Assembly: GCF_947488185.1 (NCBI RefSeq)
Contig: NZ_CANKYM010000004.1
Coordinates: forward strand, 62,001-126,000
DNA: 64,000 bases
Source of the DNA: an uncultured Roseobacter sp.
Lineage (GTDB): Bacteria > Pseudomonadota > Alphaproteobacteria > Rhodobacterales > Rhodobacteraceae
Direction of reading: 5' to 3'
A model generated the notes under the pieces. The model ran no database searches and was not told the DNA's origin. It was given only the letters and a program-made list of their open reading frames with translations. The number at the start of each line of letters is the position of its first letter. The stretch's first letter is position 1. A program made the translations under genes and the position numbers. This document shows positions 53,460-62,136 of the stretch, in pieces.

Positions 53460-54545
53460 ATGGCAACACATTCTTTCTACGGCTATTCGTCGAATGCGCT
53501 GGTCTACAATCCCAGCAATGGCACGTTCACGCTCGATCCGAACTACGATTTCAGAACCGACCGGGTGTTGTTCGAGGTGACGGATGACGACAACTTTCTG
53601 GACGGCGATGAAAAAAACAATGAGGTGGGCGAAGACTCGAACCAAACCGGCGTCGTTACAACGGCAGATGGCACCCCGGTATCTTCGGGTCTTATCTATG
53701 GGGAAGAATACGCCATTCTGCGGGCGCCGGACGGCTCCTATGTCACAATTGACCGGATCGAGATCGATGGCGTGAAGATGGGCTATGTCCCATCGGAGCC
53801 GTTGCAACCAGGCGTGACCTATACTTACTCCGGGGGGCGTGACATCGACAATTTGCTGGGCGGACCGGACGGCGATGATACACGCCTGTCCTATTCCCAG
53901 TACGAACAGCAAAGTGTGCCCTGTTTTGGACCGGGCACACTGATCCGCACGCAGGATGGCGAAATTCCGGTAGAGTGGCTGGAAACCTCTGACATGGTGC
54001 TGACCCGCGACCACGGCTATCAGCCCATTGTCTGGATCGGGCGTACGCGCCTGCAGCCGGGATATTTCATGCAATACCCTGACGAACGGCCGGTGTGCAT
54101 TCCGGCGGGGTCCTGCGGACCGAACGCGCCAACCCATGATCTGCATGTCACAGGTGATCATCGGTTGCTGTTCGCCTCTGCGCGGGCAGAGTTGCTCTAC
54201 TTTTCCAATGAGGTGCTGGCGCCGGCAAAGGCCTGGGCGGATCGGGGGCGTGCTTTTCCAATCACCCCGGTTCGACCCTACACCCTTACCCATATCGCTT
54301 GTGCCAACCATCAGGTCATTCTGGCACAGGGGACTTGGGTTGAGACCTTGTTCCCTGGCCCTGAGACAATGCGGCGGCTGTCTAAAACAGACAAGGAAAG
54401 CCTGACACAGGCCTTGGGTGCCGATGGAACCGATGTTGCAATGGCACGTCCTTGCCTGACCCGAAATGAAGCGCGACTGCTGATCGAACGCGACGATGAA
54501 GGCCGGGCGTTGAGAAATGGCAAGCCGCTATTGCGCAGCGCCTAA
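53460..54545 (+). CDS. Hint-domain (hedgehog/intein-type) protein
   Basis: A 361-residue protein with no classical signal peptide. Residues 1-150 are acidic, low-complexity and Asp/Asn/Gly-rich (FEVTDDDNFLDGDEKNNEVG). From Cys155 a Hint domain runs to about residue 290: PCFGPGTLIRTQDGEIPVEW, DMVLTRDHGYQPIVWIGRTR, and a block with HDLHVTGDHRLLFA, the usual conserved histidine. The autocleaving cysteine is retained. Such proteins are common in rhodobacteria and often exported by type I systems, though no RTX repeats are visible. ATG 53460 is chosen over the upstream GTG 53433 as the extension is hydrophobic noise. Confidence 0.85.
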   Translation: MATHSFYGYSSNALVYNPSNGTFTLDPNYDFRTDRVLFEVTDDDNFLDGDEKNNEVGEDSNQTGVVTTADGTPVSSGLIYGEEYAILRAPDGSYVTIDRIEIDGVKMGYVPSEPLQPGVTYTYSGGRDIDNLLGGPDGDDTRLSYSQYEQQSVPCFGPGTLIRTQDGEIPVEWLETSDMVLTRDHGYQPIVWIGRTRLQPGYFMQYPDERPVCIPAGSCGPNAPTHDLHVTGDHRLLFASARAELLYFSNEVLAPAKAWADRGRAFPITPVRPYTLTHIACANHQVILAQGTWVETLFPGPETMRRLSKTDKESLTQALGADGTDVAMARPCLTRNEARLLIERDDEGRALRNGKPLLRSA

Positions 54546-54595
54546 TTCGCAGGTTTCGGGTCGCGCCGCGTCGTCTGGTTTCCTAGATTGAAGGC

Positions 54596-55462
54596 ATGAC
54601 ACAGCATCAAGCACTCCCCGATGAGTCGGAAACCGCATATCACTATCGCGTTATACGCCGCGCCATCGATTTGATCGATCAGGCCGAAGACCCGCTGTCG
54701 CTGGAACATCTGGCCACCGAAATGGGCATGAGTGTTGCACATTTCCAGCGCTTGTTCTCGCGGTGGGTTGGGGTTTCCCCCAAAAGGTATCAGCAGTACT
54801 TGACCCTCGGACACGCAAAGACGCTGCTCCGCGACCGGTTCACGACCCTTGAGGCGTCGCATGCGGTTGGCCTTTCGGGCAGCGGACGGCTGCACGATCT
54901 CTTTGTGCGCTGGGAAGCGATGAGCCCCGGGGAATTCGCCAGAGGTGGCGCTGGTCTGACCATTTACTGGGGATGGTTCGAAAGCCCCTTTGGCCCTGCT
55001 GTTGTGATGGGCACGGACAAAGGCATCTGCGGTATGGGGTTTTCTGCTGAAACGGGTGAAGAGGCGGCTCTGCAGGATTTGGTGTCACGTTGGCCACAAG
55101 CCGAGTTTGTCGAGGATCCGATGATGTTGCGCCCTTGGGTGTTGAATGCCTTTGGAGCAGGCGACGGCGCATTGGAAACGGCGCCCCTGTTTCTCATCGG
55201 TGCCCCGTTTCAGATCAAGGTTTGGGAGGCGCTCCTCAGCATCCCGTCGGGGCAGGTCACGACATACTCCGAGATCGCGCAGGCAATCGGCAACCCGCGC
55301 GCGGTGCGTGCGGTGGGCACAGCAGTTGGGCGGAACCCGATCAGTTGGTTGATCCCCTGCCATCGTGCGCTGCGCAAATCGGGGGGACTGGGTGGGTATC
55401 ACTGGGGCTTGCCGATGAAGCGGGCCATGCTTGCGTACGAAGCTGTGCACGCGGAGAAGTGA
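54596..55462 (+). CDS. Ada-like protein: AraC-type HTH plus O6-alkylguanine-DNA alkyltransferase
   Basis: A 288-residue fusion lacking the N-terminal zinc (methylphosphotriester) domain of E. coli Ada. An AraC HTH spans residues 16-117 (LSLEHLATEMGMSVAHFQRL, then GLSGSGRLHDLFVRWEAMSP). The alkyltransferase domain follows with the acceptor Cys255 in PCHRAL, IPSGQVTTYSEIAQAIGNPR before it and GGYHWGLPMKRAML after. It can both repair O6-methylguanine and act as a regulator, but without the N-terminal sensor its induction must differ from classical Ada. Confidence 0.92.
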   Translation: MTQHQALPDESETAYHYRVIRRAIDLIDQAEDPLSLEHLATEMGMSVAHFQRLFSRWVGVSPKRYQQYLTLGHAKTLLRDRFTTLEASHAVGLSGSGRLHDLFVRWEAMSPGEFARGGAGLTIYWGWFESPFGPAVVMGTDKGICGMGFSAETGEEAALQDLVSRWPQAEFVEDPMMLRPWVLNAFGAGDGALETAPLFLIGAPFQIKVWEALLSIPSGQVTTYSEIAQAIGNPRAVRAVGTAVGRNPISWLIPCHRALRKSGGLGGYHWGLPMKRAMLAYEAVHAEK

Positions 55463-55596
55463 TGGAATGGCGTGAGTGGCGGGTTATCGCCGAGCCGTTT
55501 TCCCCTTGGTTTGTTGCGGAACCGCCGCCATATATACAGCGTTAACATCAAGACGCCCTGCCCGAACGGGGCCGCAACCACTGAAGGCAGTACGCT

Positions 55597-56259
55597 ATGA
55601 CATTTGTAAAAACTCCGTTGATCCTTGCACTTTCGGGCACTTTGGTGCTTGCCGCCTGTACCGAGCCCAACCAGGTCGGCGCGAATTCCAACAATCCTAA
55701 AACGCAGCGAGGTGCCTTGATCGGCGCGGGCGCAGGCGCGGTCTTGGGAGCCCTATCTAAGGGGGATGGAAACCGGGGTGACGGCGCATTGGTCGGGGCC
55801 GCTGTGGGTGCCGCTATCGGCGCGGGCATTGGCTACAATCTTGATCAACAGGAGGCGGAGCTGCGCCGCGATCTGGATGATGACGTCATCATCACCAACA
55901 CGGGCGACCGTCTGATCCTGAACATGCCGCAGGATATCCTGTTCGCCACGGACAGTTTCTCCGTTCGGTCAGACTTGCAGAATGACCTCTACGCCGTGGC
56001 CGCAAGCCTGAACAAATACCCGCAATCCACTGTGCAGGTGATCGGCCACACCGATAGCGACGGCGACGCGGCCTATAACCAGCAGCTGTCGGAGCGGCGC
56101 GCGAATGCCGTGGGCAATGTGTTGCTGAATGCCGGGGTGCCGTCGGGACGCCTGCAGACATTCGGGCGTGGTGAAAACCAGCCGATTGCCAGCAACCTCA
56201 ACGCCGCGGGCAAGGCGCAAAACCGTCGGGTCGAGATCGTCATTCTGCCCACGGCCTGA
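55597..56259 (+). CDS. OmpA-family lipoprotein (YiaD/Pal-like)
   Basis: A 220-residue outer-membrane lipoprotein. The lipobox is LAAC (Cys21) after MTFVKTPLILALSGTLVLAA. A glycine-zipper segment follows (GALIGAGAGAVLGAL, then GALVGAAVGAAIGAGIGYNL). Then comes a C-terminal OmpA domain with DILFATDSFSVRSDLQN, QVIGHTDSDGDAAYNQQLSE and AQNRRVEIVIL. This zipper plus OmpA layout matches the YiaD type. It probably links outer membrane and peptidoglycan. A strong terminator follows. Confidence 0.93.
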   Translation: MTFVKTPLILALSGTLVLAACTEPNQVGANSNNPKTQRGALIGAGAGAVLGALSKGDGNRGDGALVGAAVGAAIGAGIGYNLDQQEAELRRDLDDDVIITNTGDRLILNMPQDILFATDSFSVRSDLQNDLYAVAASLNKYPQSTVQVIGHTDSDGDAAYNQQLSERRANAVGNVLLNAGVPSGRLQTFGRGENQPIASNLNAAGKAQNRRVEIVILPTA

Positions 56260-56283
56260 CAAAAAACCTCATATTTTGTCCTC

Positions 56284-56318
56284 GAGCCCCGGAATTTTTG
56301 CCGGGGCTCTTGTTTTTT
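56284..56318 (+). terminator. Intrinsic terminator after the OmpA lipoprotein gene
   Basis: GAGCCCCGG-aatttttg-CCGGGGCTC (56284-56292, 56301-56309) is a perfect 9-bp stem, followed by TTGTTTTTT. Confidence 0.9.
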
Positions 56319-56367
56319 CGGGCCGCTGCCACAGGGTAACGGAAACCACTTGTGAGGAAGTAAATTC

Positions 56368-56910
56368 ATGGCGAAATACACGGTTCTCGGTCTGTCCGGC
56401 TCACTGCGCAAGGCATCCACCAATACCAAGCTGCTGCACGAGGCCGCGCGGCTCTTTGAAGATTGCGCGTTCTCCGTCGCAGACCTGAACCTGCCGCTTT
56501 ACGATGGTGACGTTGAATCCGCCGAAGGTGTGCCGCAGGCGGTACAGACCCTGGCTGATAATATCGCGGCGGCGGATGCCGTCCTGATTTCCACGCCCGA
56601 GTACAACAAGGGACCGTCCGGCGTTCTGAAAAACGCACTGGATTGGATCAGCCGCACGACGACACGCCCGTGGTCAGGAAAACCGGTGGCCGTGATGTCC
56701 GCGGCGGCGGGCCGGGCTGGTGGCGAGCGGGCGCAGATGGTGCTGCGCGGGTTCATGGTGCCATTCCGGCCGCGCATCCTGCAGGGGCCAGAAATCCATT
56801 TGGCCGACAGCGGCAATCAGTTCGACGAAAACGGCAGGCTGACCGGCGAGATTTACCTGCGCGAATTGACCGCCCTGATGCAGGCTCTACGCGCCGAGGT
56901 GGACCGCTAA
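56368..56910 (+). CDS. NADPH-dependent FMN reductase (chromate/quinone reductase type)
   Basis: A 180-residue flavodoxin-like reductase. FMN phosphate loop GLSGSLRKASTNTKLL (residues 8-23), the conserved VLISTPEYNKGPSGVLKNAL with DWISR (about 72-97), and PVAVMSAAAGRAGG near 106. It matches the ChrR/YieF/WrbA-like group that reduces quinones, azo dyes or chromate. Size is normal. Its 3' end overlaps the convergent VOC gene by four bases. Confidence 0.91.
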   Translation: MAKYTVLGLSGSLRKASTNTKLLHEAARLFEDCAFSVADLNLPLYDGDVESAEGVPQAVQTLADNIAAADAVLISTPEYNKGPSGVLKNALDWISRTTTRPWSGKPVAVMSAAAGRAGGERAQMVLRGFMVPFRPRILQGPEIHLADSGNQFDENGRLTGEIYLRELTALMQALRAEVDR

Positions 56911-57326
56911 TCCTGCGGCACGGATACTTCGATCAGATTGCCGTCTGGATCTCGCAGATAGAGAGATGTGATCGGCCCGGTTGCGCCGGAACGCGGTACC
57001 GGCCCATTCTCGATATCGACCTGATGCGTGGCAAGATGGGTCATCCAGTCGTCCAGAGGCGCATCCGTCAAAAAGCACAGATCCGCTGTTCCGGGTTTCG
57101 GGTGCGCCGCCTTCGGATCGAATTCGCGCCCCTTTTGATGCAGATTGATCTTGCTCTGACCAAAGAGCAGGGCCCATCGCCGCGTCCCGTCAGCGGCATC
57201 GAATTGCTCACCCCGCATGCCCAGCACCTGCGTGTAGAAACGGACGGTCTCGGGGATGCTGGCGACGGTGAGTACCAGATGATCTAGGACGCGGACGCGG
57301 CATTGAATGTCGGATGGTGGCATCAT
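56907..57326 (-). CDS. VOC/glyoxalase-family protein
   Basis: A 139-residue vicinal-oxygen-chelate protein. Start region VLDHLVLTVASIPETVRFYT and VLGMRGEQF (metal ligand His in DHLVL), QSKINLHQKGREFDPKA in the middle (second His), and SLYLRDPDGNLIEVSVPQD at the end (Glu ligand). The Asp-Pro-Asp-Gly-Asn-Leu-Ile-Glu motif is typical of glyoxalase/FosX-like proteins. Antibiotic resistance, methylglyoxal detoxification or dioxygenase roles are all possible. Confidence 0.87.
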   Translation of the reverse strand: MMPPSDIQCRVRVLDHLVLTVASIPETVRFYTQVLGMRGEQFDAADGTRRWALLFGQSKINLHQKGREFDPKAAHPKPGTADLCFLTDAPLDDWMTHLATHQVDIENGPVPRSGATGPITSLYLRDPDGNLIEVSVPQD

Positions 57327-57432
57327 TGGTTCCTCGCTTCCGGTCTACCGCTGAAAATGCACTCAAAGCGAGAGCGGGTCAAAAGGGTGTGGGGCGTTCG
57401 TTGATCAGGTGTGCAAAGTCGCCGGTTTCACG

Positions 57433-58464
57433 TTAGTAGGATGCTCTGACCTCAAACCCGTCGGGGATCTGATTGCGACCTTCAAGCATCAGATCTGCCA
57501 TCACCTCGGCGATCTTAGGCGCCATACCAAATCCAATCTTGAAACCACCGTTCGCTATGAAATGACCCGGCTTGTCCGGCCAATGCCCCAGCATGGGTGC
57601 ACGGCTGCGGGCAAGAGGGCGCACGCCGGCCCACCTGTGAATGACTTCTGCGTCTTTTAGAACGGGGACAGCGGCGCGGGCGCGGTCGATCACTGCATCC
57701 AATTGGGCATCTGTCGTGTTTGGGTCCTCAAAACCCCGCTCCGAAGTGGAGCCAATAGCCACTGTGCCGTTGGAGTGCGGAATGATATGAACGCCATCGG
57801 CAAAGATCTGTGGAGCGACACCGGCGTCGAACCGTAAAAGCGCTGCCTGCCCCTTCACGCCATTGCCGACCATTCTGTGATGTTGTCGGTTCAGCGCGTC
57901 CAGCCCCGCTATCCCCGTGGCCCAGATCACAGCGCCTGCATCAGGACCGTCGCTTTGAATGGTAACCCCTTTGGCCGAGAGCGCGGCGACCAGTGTCTCG
58001 CACGCCGATCTTGGGTGCAGATGGGCACTCAAAGTGTCGCGGATTACCCATCCCGTCGGACTGGATGGGGCCCATGCGGCCCCGTCAATCTGATCGATAG
58101 ACCACGTCGCATGCTTGCCCCATAGTGCGGCGGAACTGATCGCGCGCTGTCGGGCCAAGTCCAGACTTTTCGTATCAGGAATGGGTTGCACCCTGCCGCT
58201 GCGGGCGTAACCGGATGACATGCCGCCTGTCTCTTCGACCTCGGCCCAAAATGGCTCTGCCATCAACAGGCTTTCCAGCTGGAAGGCCTTCTTTGCGTTC
58301 CAGTTTTCCGGGACATGGGGCGCCAATGCGCCGACAACCCCGCCGCTGCTGCCCGCACCTGGCCCGTTTGGATCTATGACTGTCACCCGTGCGCCGCGCC
58401 GGATGCAGGCCCAGGCGATTGACAGGCCAAAAATGCCCGCCCCGCGTATGGTGATATCGGCCAT
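57433..58464 (-). CDS. DAO-family FAD-dependent oxidoreductase (possible MnmC oxidase part)
   Basis: A 343-residue glycine oxidase/D-amino acid oxidase-type flavoprotein. FAD motif ADITIRGAGIFGLSIAWACI, with Gly8/10/13, and a C-terminal GGFKIGFGMAPKIAEVMADL block. It starts 63 bp from, and divergently to, mnmD. Fused MnmC proteins combine exactly these two domains, so this may be the MnmC(o) oxidase that converts cmnm5s2U34 to nm5s2U34 in tRNA. A plain amino-acid oxidase is the alternative. ATG 58464 has no strong ribosome site. Confidence 0.8.
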   Translation of the reverse strand: MADITIRGAGIFGLSIAWACIRRGARVTVIDPNGPGAGSSGGVVGALAPHVPENWNAKKAFQLESLLMAEPFWAEVEETGGMSSGYARSGRVQPIPDTKSLDLARQRAISSAALWGKHATWSIDQIDGAAWAPSSPTGWVIRDTLSAHLHPRSACETLVAALSAKGVTIQSDGPDAGAVIWATGIAGLDALNRQHHRMVGNGVKGQAALLRFDAGVAPQIFADGVHIIPHSNGTVAIGSTSERGFEDPNTTDAQLDAVIDRARAAVPVLKDAEVIHRWAGVRPLARSRAPMLGHWPDKPGHFIANGGFKIGFGMAPKIAEVMADLMLEGRNQIPDGFEVRASY

Positions 58465-58527
58465 TGCCAAAGGTCTTCCACTCCCTCAATGTCGCGCCAG
58501 AGTCCAGCCACCCTACAAGGCCCCTCC

Positions 58528-59205
58528 GTGCAGAACCAGACGGCAGATGTCACATGGAACGCATCAGGTGTTCCAGTCTCAGAGCGCTTTGACGATCCTT
58601 ACTTCAGCCTTGAAAACGGGTTGGAGGAAACGCGTTATGTCTTCCTGAAAGGCAATGGTCTTCCGGAAAGATTCAGCGACGGCTTTCATATTGCGGAACT
58701 GGGTTTCGGAACCGGCCTGAGTTTTCTGACAGCGGTCCAAGCTTGGCAGAAGGCAGGTGTTCCCGGCCAACTTACGTTCACCAGCTTCGAGGCCTTCCCA
58801 ATGACCGCCGAGGAGATGGCGCGTGCGCTACGCCCTTTCAATGCACACGGCGCGTTACGTAAGGTTCTGAGCGACCAGTGGCGCGTCGACGGCGGTTTGT
58901 TCAGGATAGCGCCGGGGATTTCCCTGAACATAGTTCTGGGCGATGCCCGAGAAACACTTGCCCCTTGGCAGGGCGCGGCGGATGCATGGTTTCTGGACGG
59001 ATTTTCACCGGCAAAAAACCCGGAGCTTTGGTCCGATAAGCTGATGCAAGAGGTGGCTTGTCATACCGCTCCGGGTGGAACCTTTGCGACCTACACCGCT
59101 GCGGGGGGGGTGCGCCGCGCGCTTGATGCGGCAGGATTTGACGTGCAGCGGATCGCCGGCTTTGGCCGCAAACGGCATATGACGGTCGGGATTCTTCGGC
59201 CATGA
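58528..59205 (+). CDS. mnmD: tRNA 5-methylaminomethyl-2-thiouridine(34) methyltransferase MnmD
   Basis: Methyltransferase of 225 residues that makes the final methylation of mnm5s2U34 in the wobble position of tRNA. Visible are VPVSERFDDPYFSLENGLEE, SDGFHIAELGFGTGLSFLTA (the SAM motif), FTSFEAFPMTAEEM, and DAWFLDGFSPAKNPELWSDK, all typical of the MnmC(m) half. The start is taken as GTG 58528, which has AAGG seven bases upstream and matches the expected family start; ATG 58489 is 13 codons earlier. The oxidase half is not fused; see the divergent DAO gene. It overlaps the EamA gene by four bases. Confidence 0.92.
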   Translation: MQNQTADVTWNASGVPVSERFDDPYFSLENGLEETRYVFLKGNGLPERFSDGFHIAELGFGTGLSFLTAVQAWQKAGVPGQLTFTSFEAFPMTAEEMARALRPFNAHGALRKVLSDQWRVDGGLFRIAPGISLNIVLGDARETLAPWQGAADAWFLDGFSPAKNPELWSDKLMQEVACHTAPGGTFATYTAAGGVRRALDAAGFDVQRIAGFGRKRHMTVGILRP

Positions 59206-60071
59206 CACAATCCAACAATGTGCGCCTGGGCGTCTTGCTGATGCTGCTGACGACCATCGTCTTTGCCTTGCAGGACGGGATTTCCCGCCATCTTGCCGAT
59301 GCCTACAACGTCTACTTGGTGGTGATGGTTCGGTACTGGTTCTTCGCCGCCTTCGTGATGGCCATCGCGCGCCGCAAGGCAGGGGGCGTGCGCGCGGCGG
59401 CGCGAACCAGGCAACCCCTGTTGCAGGCTTTTCGGGGTGTCCTGTTGGCCTTGGAAGTTTGCGTCATGGTCACGGGCTTTACGCTTCTGGGACTGGTCGA
59501 GAGCCATGCGGTCTTCGCCTGCTATCCATTGCTGGTCGCCGCATTGTCCGGCCCGGTTTTGGGGGAGGCTGTGGGCTGGCGCAGGTGGGCGGCCATTGCC
59601 GTGGGGTTTGTCGGGGTAATGATCATCCTGCAGCCTGGTGTTTCGGTCTTTGACCCCTACGCGATCATCCCGTTGGTTGCCGCGCTGATGTTTGCGCTTT
59701 ACGGTTTGCTGACCCGTTACGCGGCACGACAGGACAGCACGGCGACCAGCTTTTTCTGGACCGGCGTGGCGGGCGCGGTGACGATGACCGTCATCGGCAT
59801 CTGGTATTGGGAGCCAATGACCCAAACCGATTGGCTTTGGATGGCCCTTCTCTGCGTGACCGGCGCGTCCGGTCATTGGTTGTTGATTCGCTGCTACGAG
59901 GTCGCAGAAGCCAGCGCTGTACAGCCCTTCGCCTACTTCCAGCTTGTGTTTGCATCGCTGTTGGGCGTTACGGTTTTTGGCGAGACCATACGCCCCAATG
60001 TGGCGCTGGGCGTGGCGGTTATTGTGGCGGCGGGGCTATTCACCCTTTGGCGCGAACGCCAACAAAGATGA
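59202..60071 (+). CDS. EamA/DMT-family transporter
   Basis: A 289-residue inner-membrane protein with about ten helices in two EamA halves (first half includes LGVLLMLLTTIVFALQDGIS, second half includes LIRCYEVAEASAVQPFAYFQ). This is the drug/metabolite transporter fold, used for export of amino acids or other small molecules; substrate unknown. Its ATG overlaps the mnmD stop (ATGA). Its last 36 bp overlap antisense the 3' end of slt. Confidence 0.9.
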   Translation: MTQSNNVRLGVLLMLLTTIVFALQDGISRHLADAYNVYLVVMVRYWFFAAFVMAIARRKAGGVRAAARTRQPLLQAFRGVLLALEVCVMVTGFTLLGLVESHAVFACYPLLVAALSGPVLGEAVGWRRWAAIAVGFVGVMIILQPGVSVFDPYAIIPLVAALMFALYGLLTRYAARQDSTATSFFWTGVAGAVTMTVIGIWYWEPMTQTDWLWMALLCVTGASGHWLLIRCYEVAEASAVQPFAYFQLVFASLLGVTVFGETIRPNVALGVAVIVAAGLFTLWRERQQR

Positions 60072-62009
60072 GCCGGTCAGTTCTTCGAGAAAGGGCGCTG
60101 GCATCGGATTTTTTCCCAGACGGGCGCGGTAAATCGGCAGGCTTTCAGCCACGCGCATCACGTAATTGCGTGTTTCGCGAAACGGGATGTGTTCGATCCA
60201 GTCCACCATGTCGATGTCGCCTTTGCGTGGATCGCCATAGGTGAGCATCCAGCGGTCCGGGCGGCTCGGTCCGGCGTTGTATCCGGCGGACATCATGATG
60301 ATGTTTCCACGGAACCGGGCGGCCAGTCTCGACAGGTAAACAGCGCCAATTTCCGCGTTGTAGACCGGATCGGAAATCAGCCTTTCCGTGCTGTGTTCGC
60401 CCCTGCGCCCAATCGAGGCGGCCACTTCGCGTCCCGTGGCGGGCATGATCTGCATCAGGCCGCGGGCGCCGACGCCGCTCTGGACACCGGGATCAAACTC
60501 ACTCTCTCGCCGGGCGATTGCCAGCACCATTTCTGGCGCCATAGGAAGATCTTGATCGGCCACCGGGTGCAGCGGATAGTATCCTCTTGGCACAACGATC
60601 GCGCGCCGTGCCGCGCGTTTGCCGATCATCACCGCCAGATGCGGTTGTTCGACTTCCAAAGCCGCCTCCGCGAGCAGCCCGGCCTGTTCGCGGTTTAGGC
60701 TTTCCGCCAGATGTGTCCAGAACCGTTCCGCGAGATTGATCTCGCCTGAGGCCTGCAGCAGCATACCAGCGATGAACACCGGCGATGTCGCGACCTCTGA
60801 ATCGCGCCATTCCCCATCGATTGTCTCCGCCGCCAAGGCCGTGTCAAAGGGCAAGCCCGCGCGGTCCGCCGCCAGCAATCCGTAGAATGACGTCTGGTAC
60901 TGCGCCGCATCCGTGTAGGCCTGATCGGCCGCCGCCACATCGCCCATCGCCTCAAGTGCGCGACCCTGCCAATATCCCGCGCGGCCTTTTGAAATGGGCG
61001 ATCTCACCGCTCCATCGTGATTCTTGAAGTGCTGCAATGCCGTTTCAGGTTCGTCCAGTTTGCGCAGGGCGATGTACCCGGCGAGCCATTCCAGATCGGC
61101 ATAATTGGAGCCTGATGTCAGAAAATGGCGCGCGGCAATCTCATATGCGCGCTCCGCGTTGCCGTCTCGCATCTCGTCCCGTGCCATGGACCGGCGCCGG
61201 TTGGCCCAGGCTTCCGGGTCCCCCAGGGCAGCCGCACTTGTCGATGTGGCGCGCAGCAGGTCTTTTGCATCGTCCCACCGTCCCTTGCGCGCGCGCCAGA
61301 CAAAGCGCTCATACTGCAGGCCCGGATTTTCCGCATGGCTTTTCGGGATTTGTGCAATCAATGTATCCACGCCGTTTGCACGACCGCGCAGGGAGATTCT
61401 TGCCTTGGCCACGGCAATATCCGCCTTTGACACCAACGTGTACATTCGCCGCGCATTCTCGAATGCCCCAGCCCAGAGCATCGCGTCCAGGCGGGCACTG
61501 TGATGCGATTTCAACAATGCACCGTGCTCGGCCAGAAACAAGGACTGCGCGGTGCTGCCCATCGGCATCTCGCGCCACGCTGATACGATAATCGCTTCCG
61601 CTTCCGACGCGGCATCGGCGCGCGAGAGCGCGGCAGCGTGGCGCAACACTCCCTCAGGCGTTTGTGCGGCGTGCGCGCCAAAAAACGCGAGTACTTGAGA
61701 ATCTTTTTGTGCAATTACAACCCGTTCCGATTGCTTGCGCAGATAGGGCTCGCCCGGCCAGTCCGGCCGCCGCTCCAGAAAGGAAACCACTTCAGCGTAG
61801 GTGCCTTTTCCGGCCCGCAGTCTCGACCATTCAATCACATCTACGGCGACATCACCGTCCCGTGCGGCAATCTTGGCCGCCGTGCTCCAATCCCCGTCGC
61901 GCATTGCATCCATCGCCCAGGCAAGCGGTCGTGGCCGCTCCGCCAGTGCAGGGGTCGCGGTGAGTAAAATCAAAGTCAGTGTTGTCAGCCAGCGTCTGAT
62001 CACTTGCAA
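60036..62009 (-). CDS. Soluble lytic murein transglycosylase (Slt-like)
   Basis: A 657-residue periplasmic lytic transglycosylase that cleaves peptidoglycan with 1,6-anhydro product. Signal peptide at residues 1-23 (TLTLILLTATPALA). A long superhelical domain covers about 25-480, with TPR-like repeats. The SLT catalytic domain has Glu502 in AIARRESEFDPGVQSGVGAR, GLMQIMPATGREVA, AEIGAVYLSRLAARF and SAGYNAGPSRPDRW. The C-terminus overlaps the EamA gene convergently. It diverges from dapA. Confidence 0.93.
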   Translation of the reverse strand: MQVIRRWLTTLTLILLTATPALAERPRPLAWAMDAMRDGDWSTAAKIAARDGDVAVDVIEWSRLRAGKGTYAEVVSFLERRPDWPGEPYLRKQSERVVIAQKDSQVLAFFGAHAAQTPEGVLRHAAALSRADAASEAEAIIVSAWREMPMGSTAQSLFLAEHGALLKSHHSARLDAMLWAGAFENARRMYTLVSKADIAVAKARISLRGRANGVDTLIAQIPKSHAENPGLQYERFVWRARKGRWDDAKDLLRATSTSAAALGDPEAWANRRRSMARDEMRDGNAERAYEIAARHFLTSGSNYADLEWLAGYIALRKLDEPETALQHFKNHDGAVRSPISKGRAGYWQGRALEAMGDVAAADQAYTDAAQYQTSFYGLLAADRAGLPFDTALAAETIDGEWRDSEVATSPVFIAGMLLQASGEINLAERFWTHLAESLNREQAGLLAEAALEVEQPHLAVMIGKRAARRAIVVPRGYYPLHPVADQDLPMAPEMVLAIARRESEFDPGVQSGVGARGLMQIMPATGREVAASIGRRGEHSTERLISDPVYNAEIGAVYLSRLAARFRGNIIMMSAGYNAGPSRPDRWMLTYGDPRKGDIDMVDWIEHIPFRETRNYVMRVAESLPIYRARLGKNPMPAPFLEELTGSSLLAFAPKGE

Positions 62010-62136
62010 TTCCCGGCGTTTGAAGGCTAGAGCCTCTGATACATACAGCGTCCTGTTCGTGTATCAAATCACGATCATGCTGAAATGTGGTTAATCTCAG
62101 GCCATTTGCCGGCCAAAATAAAAAAGGAGCGTGCAC

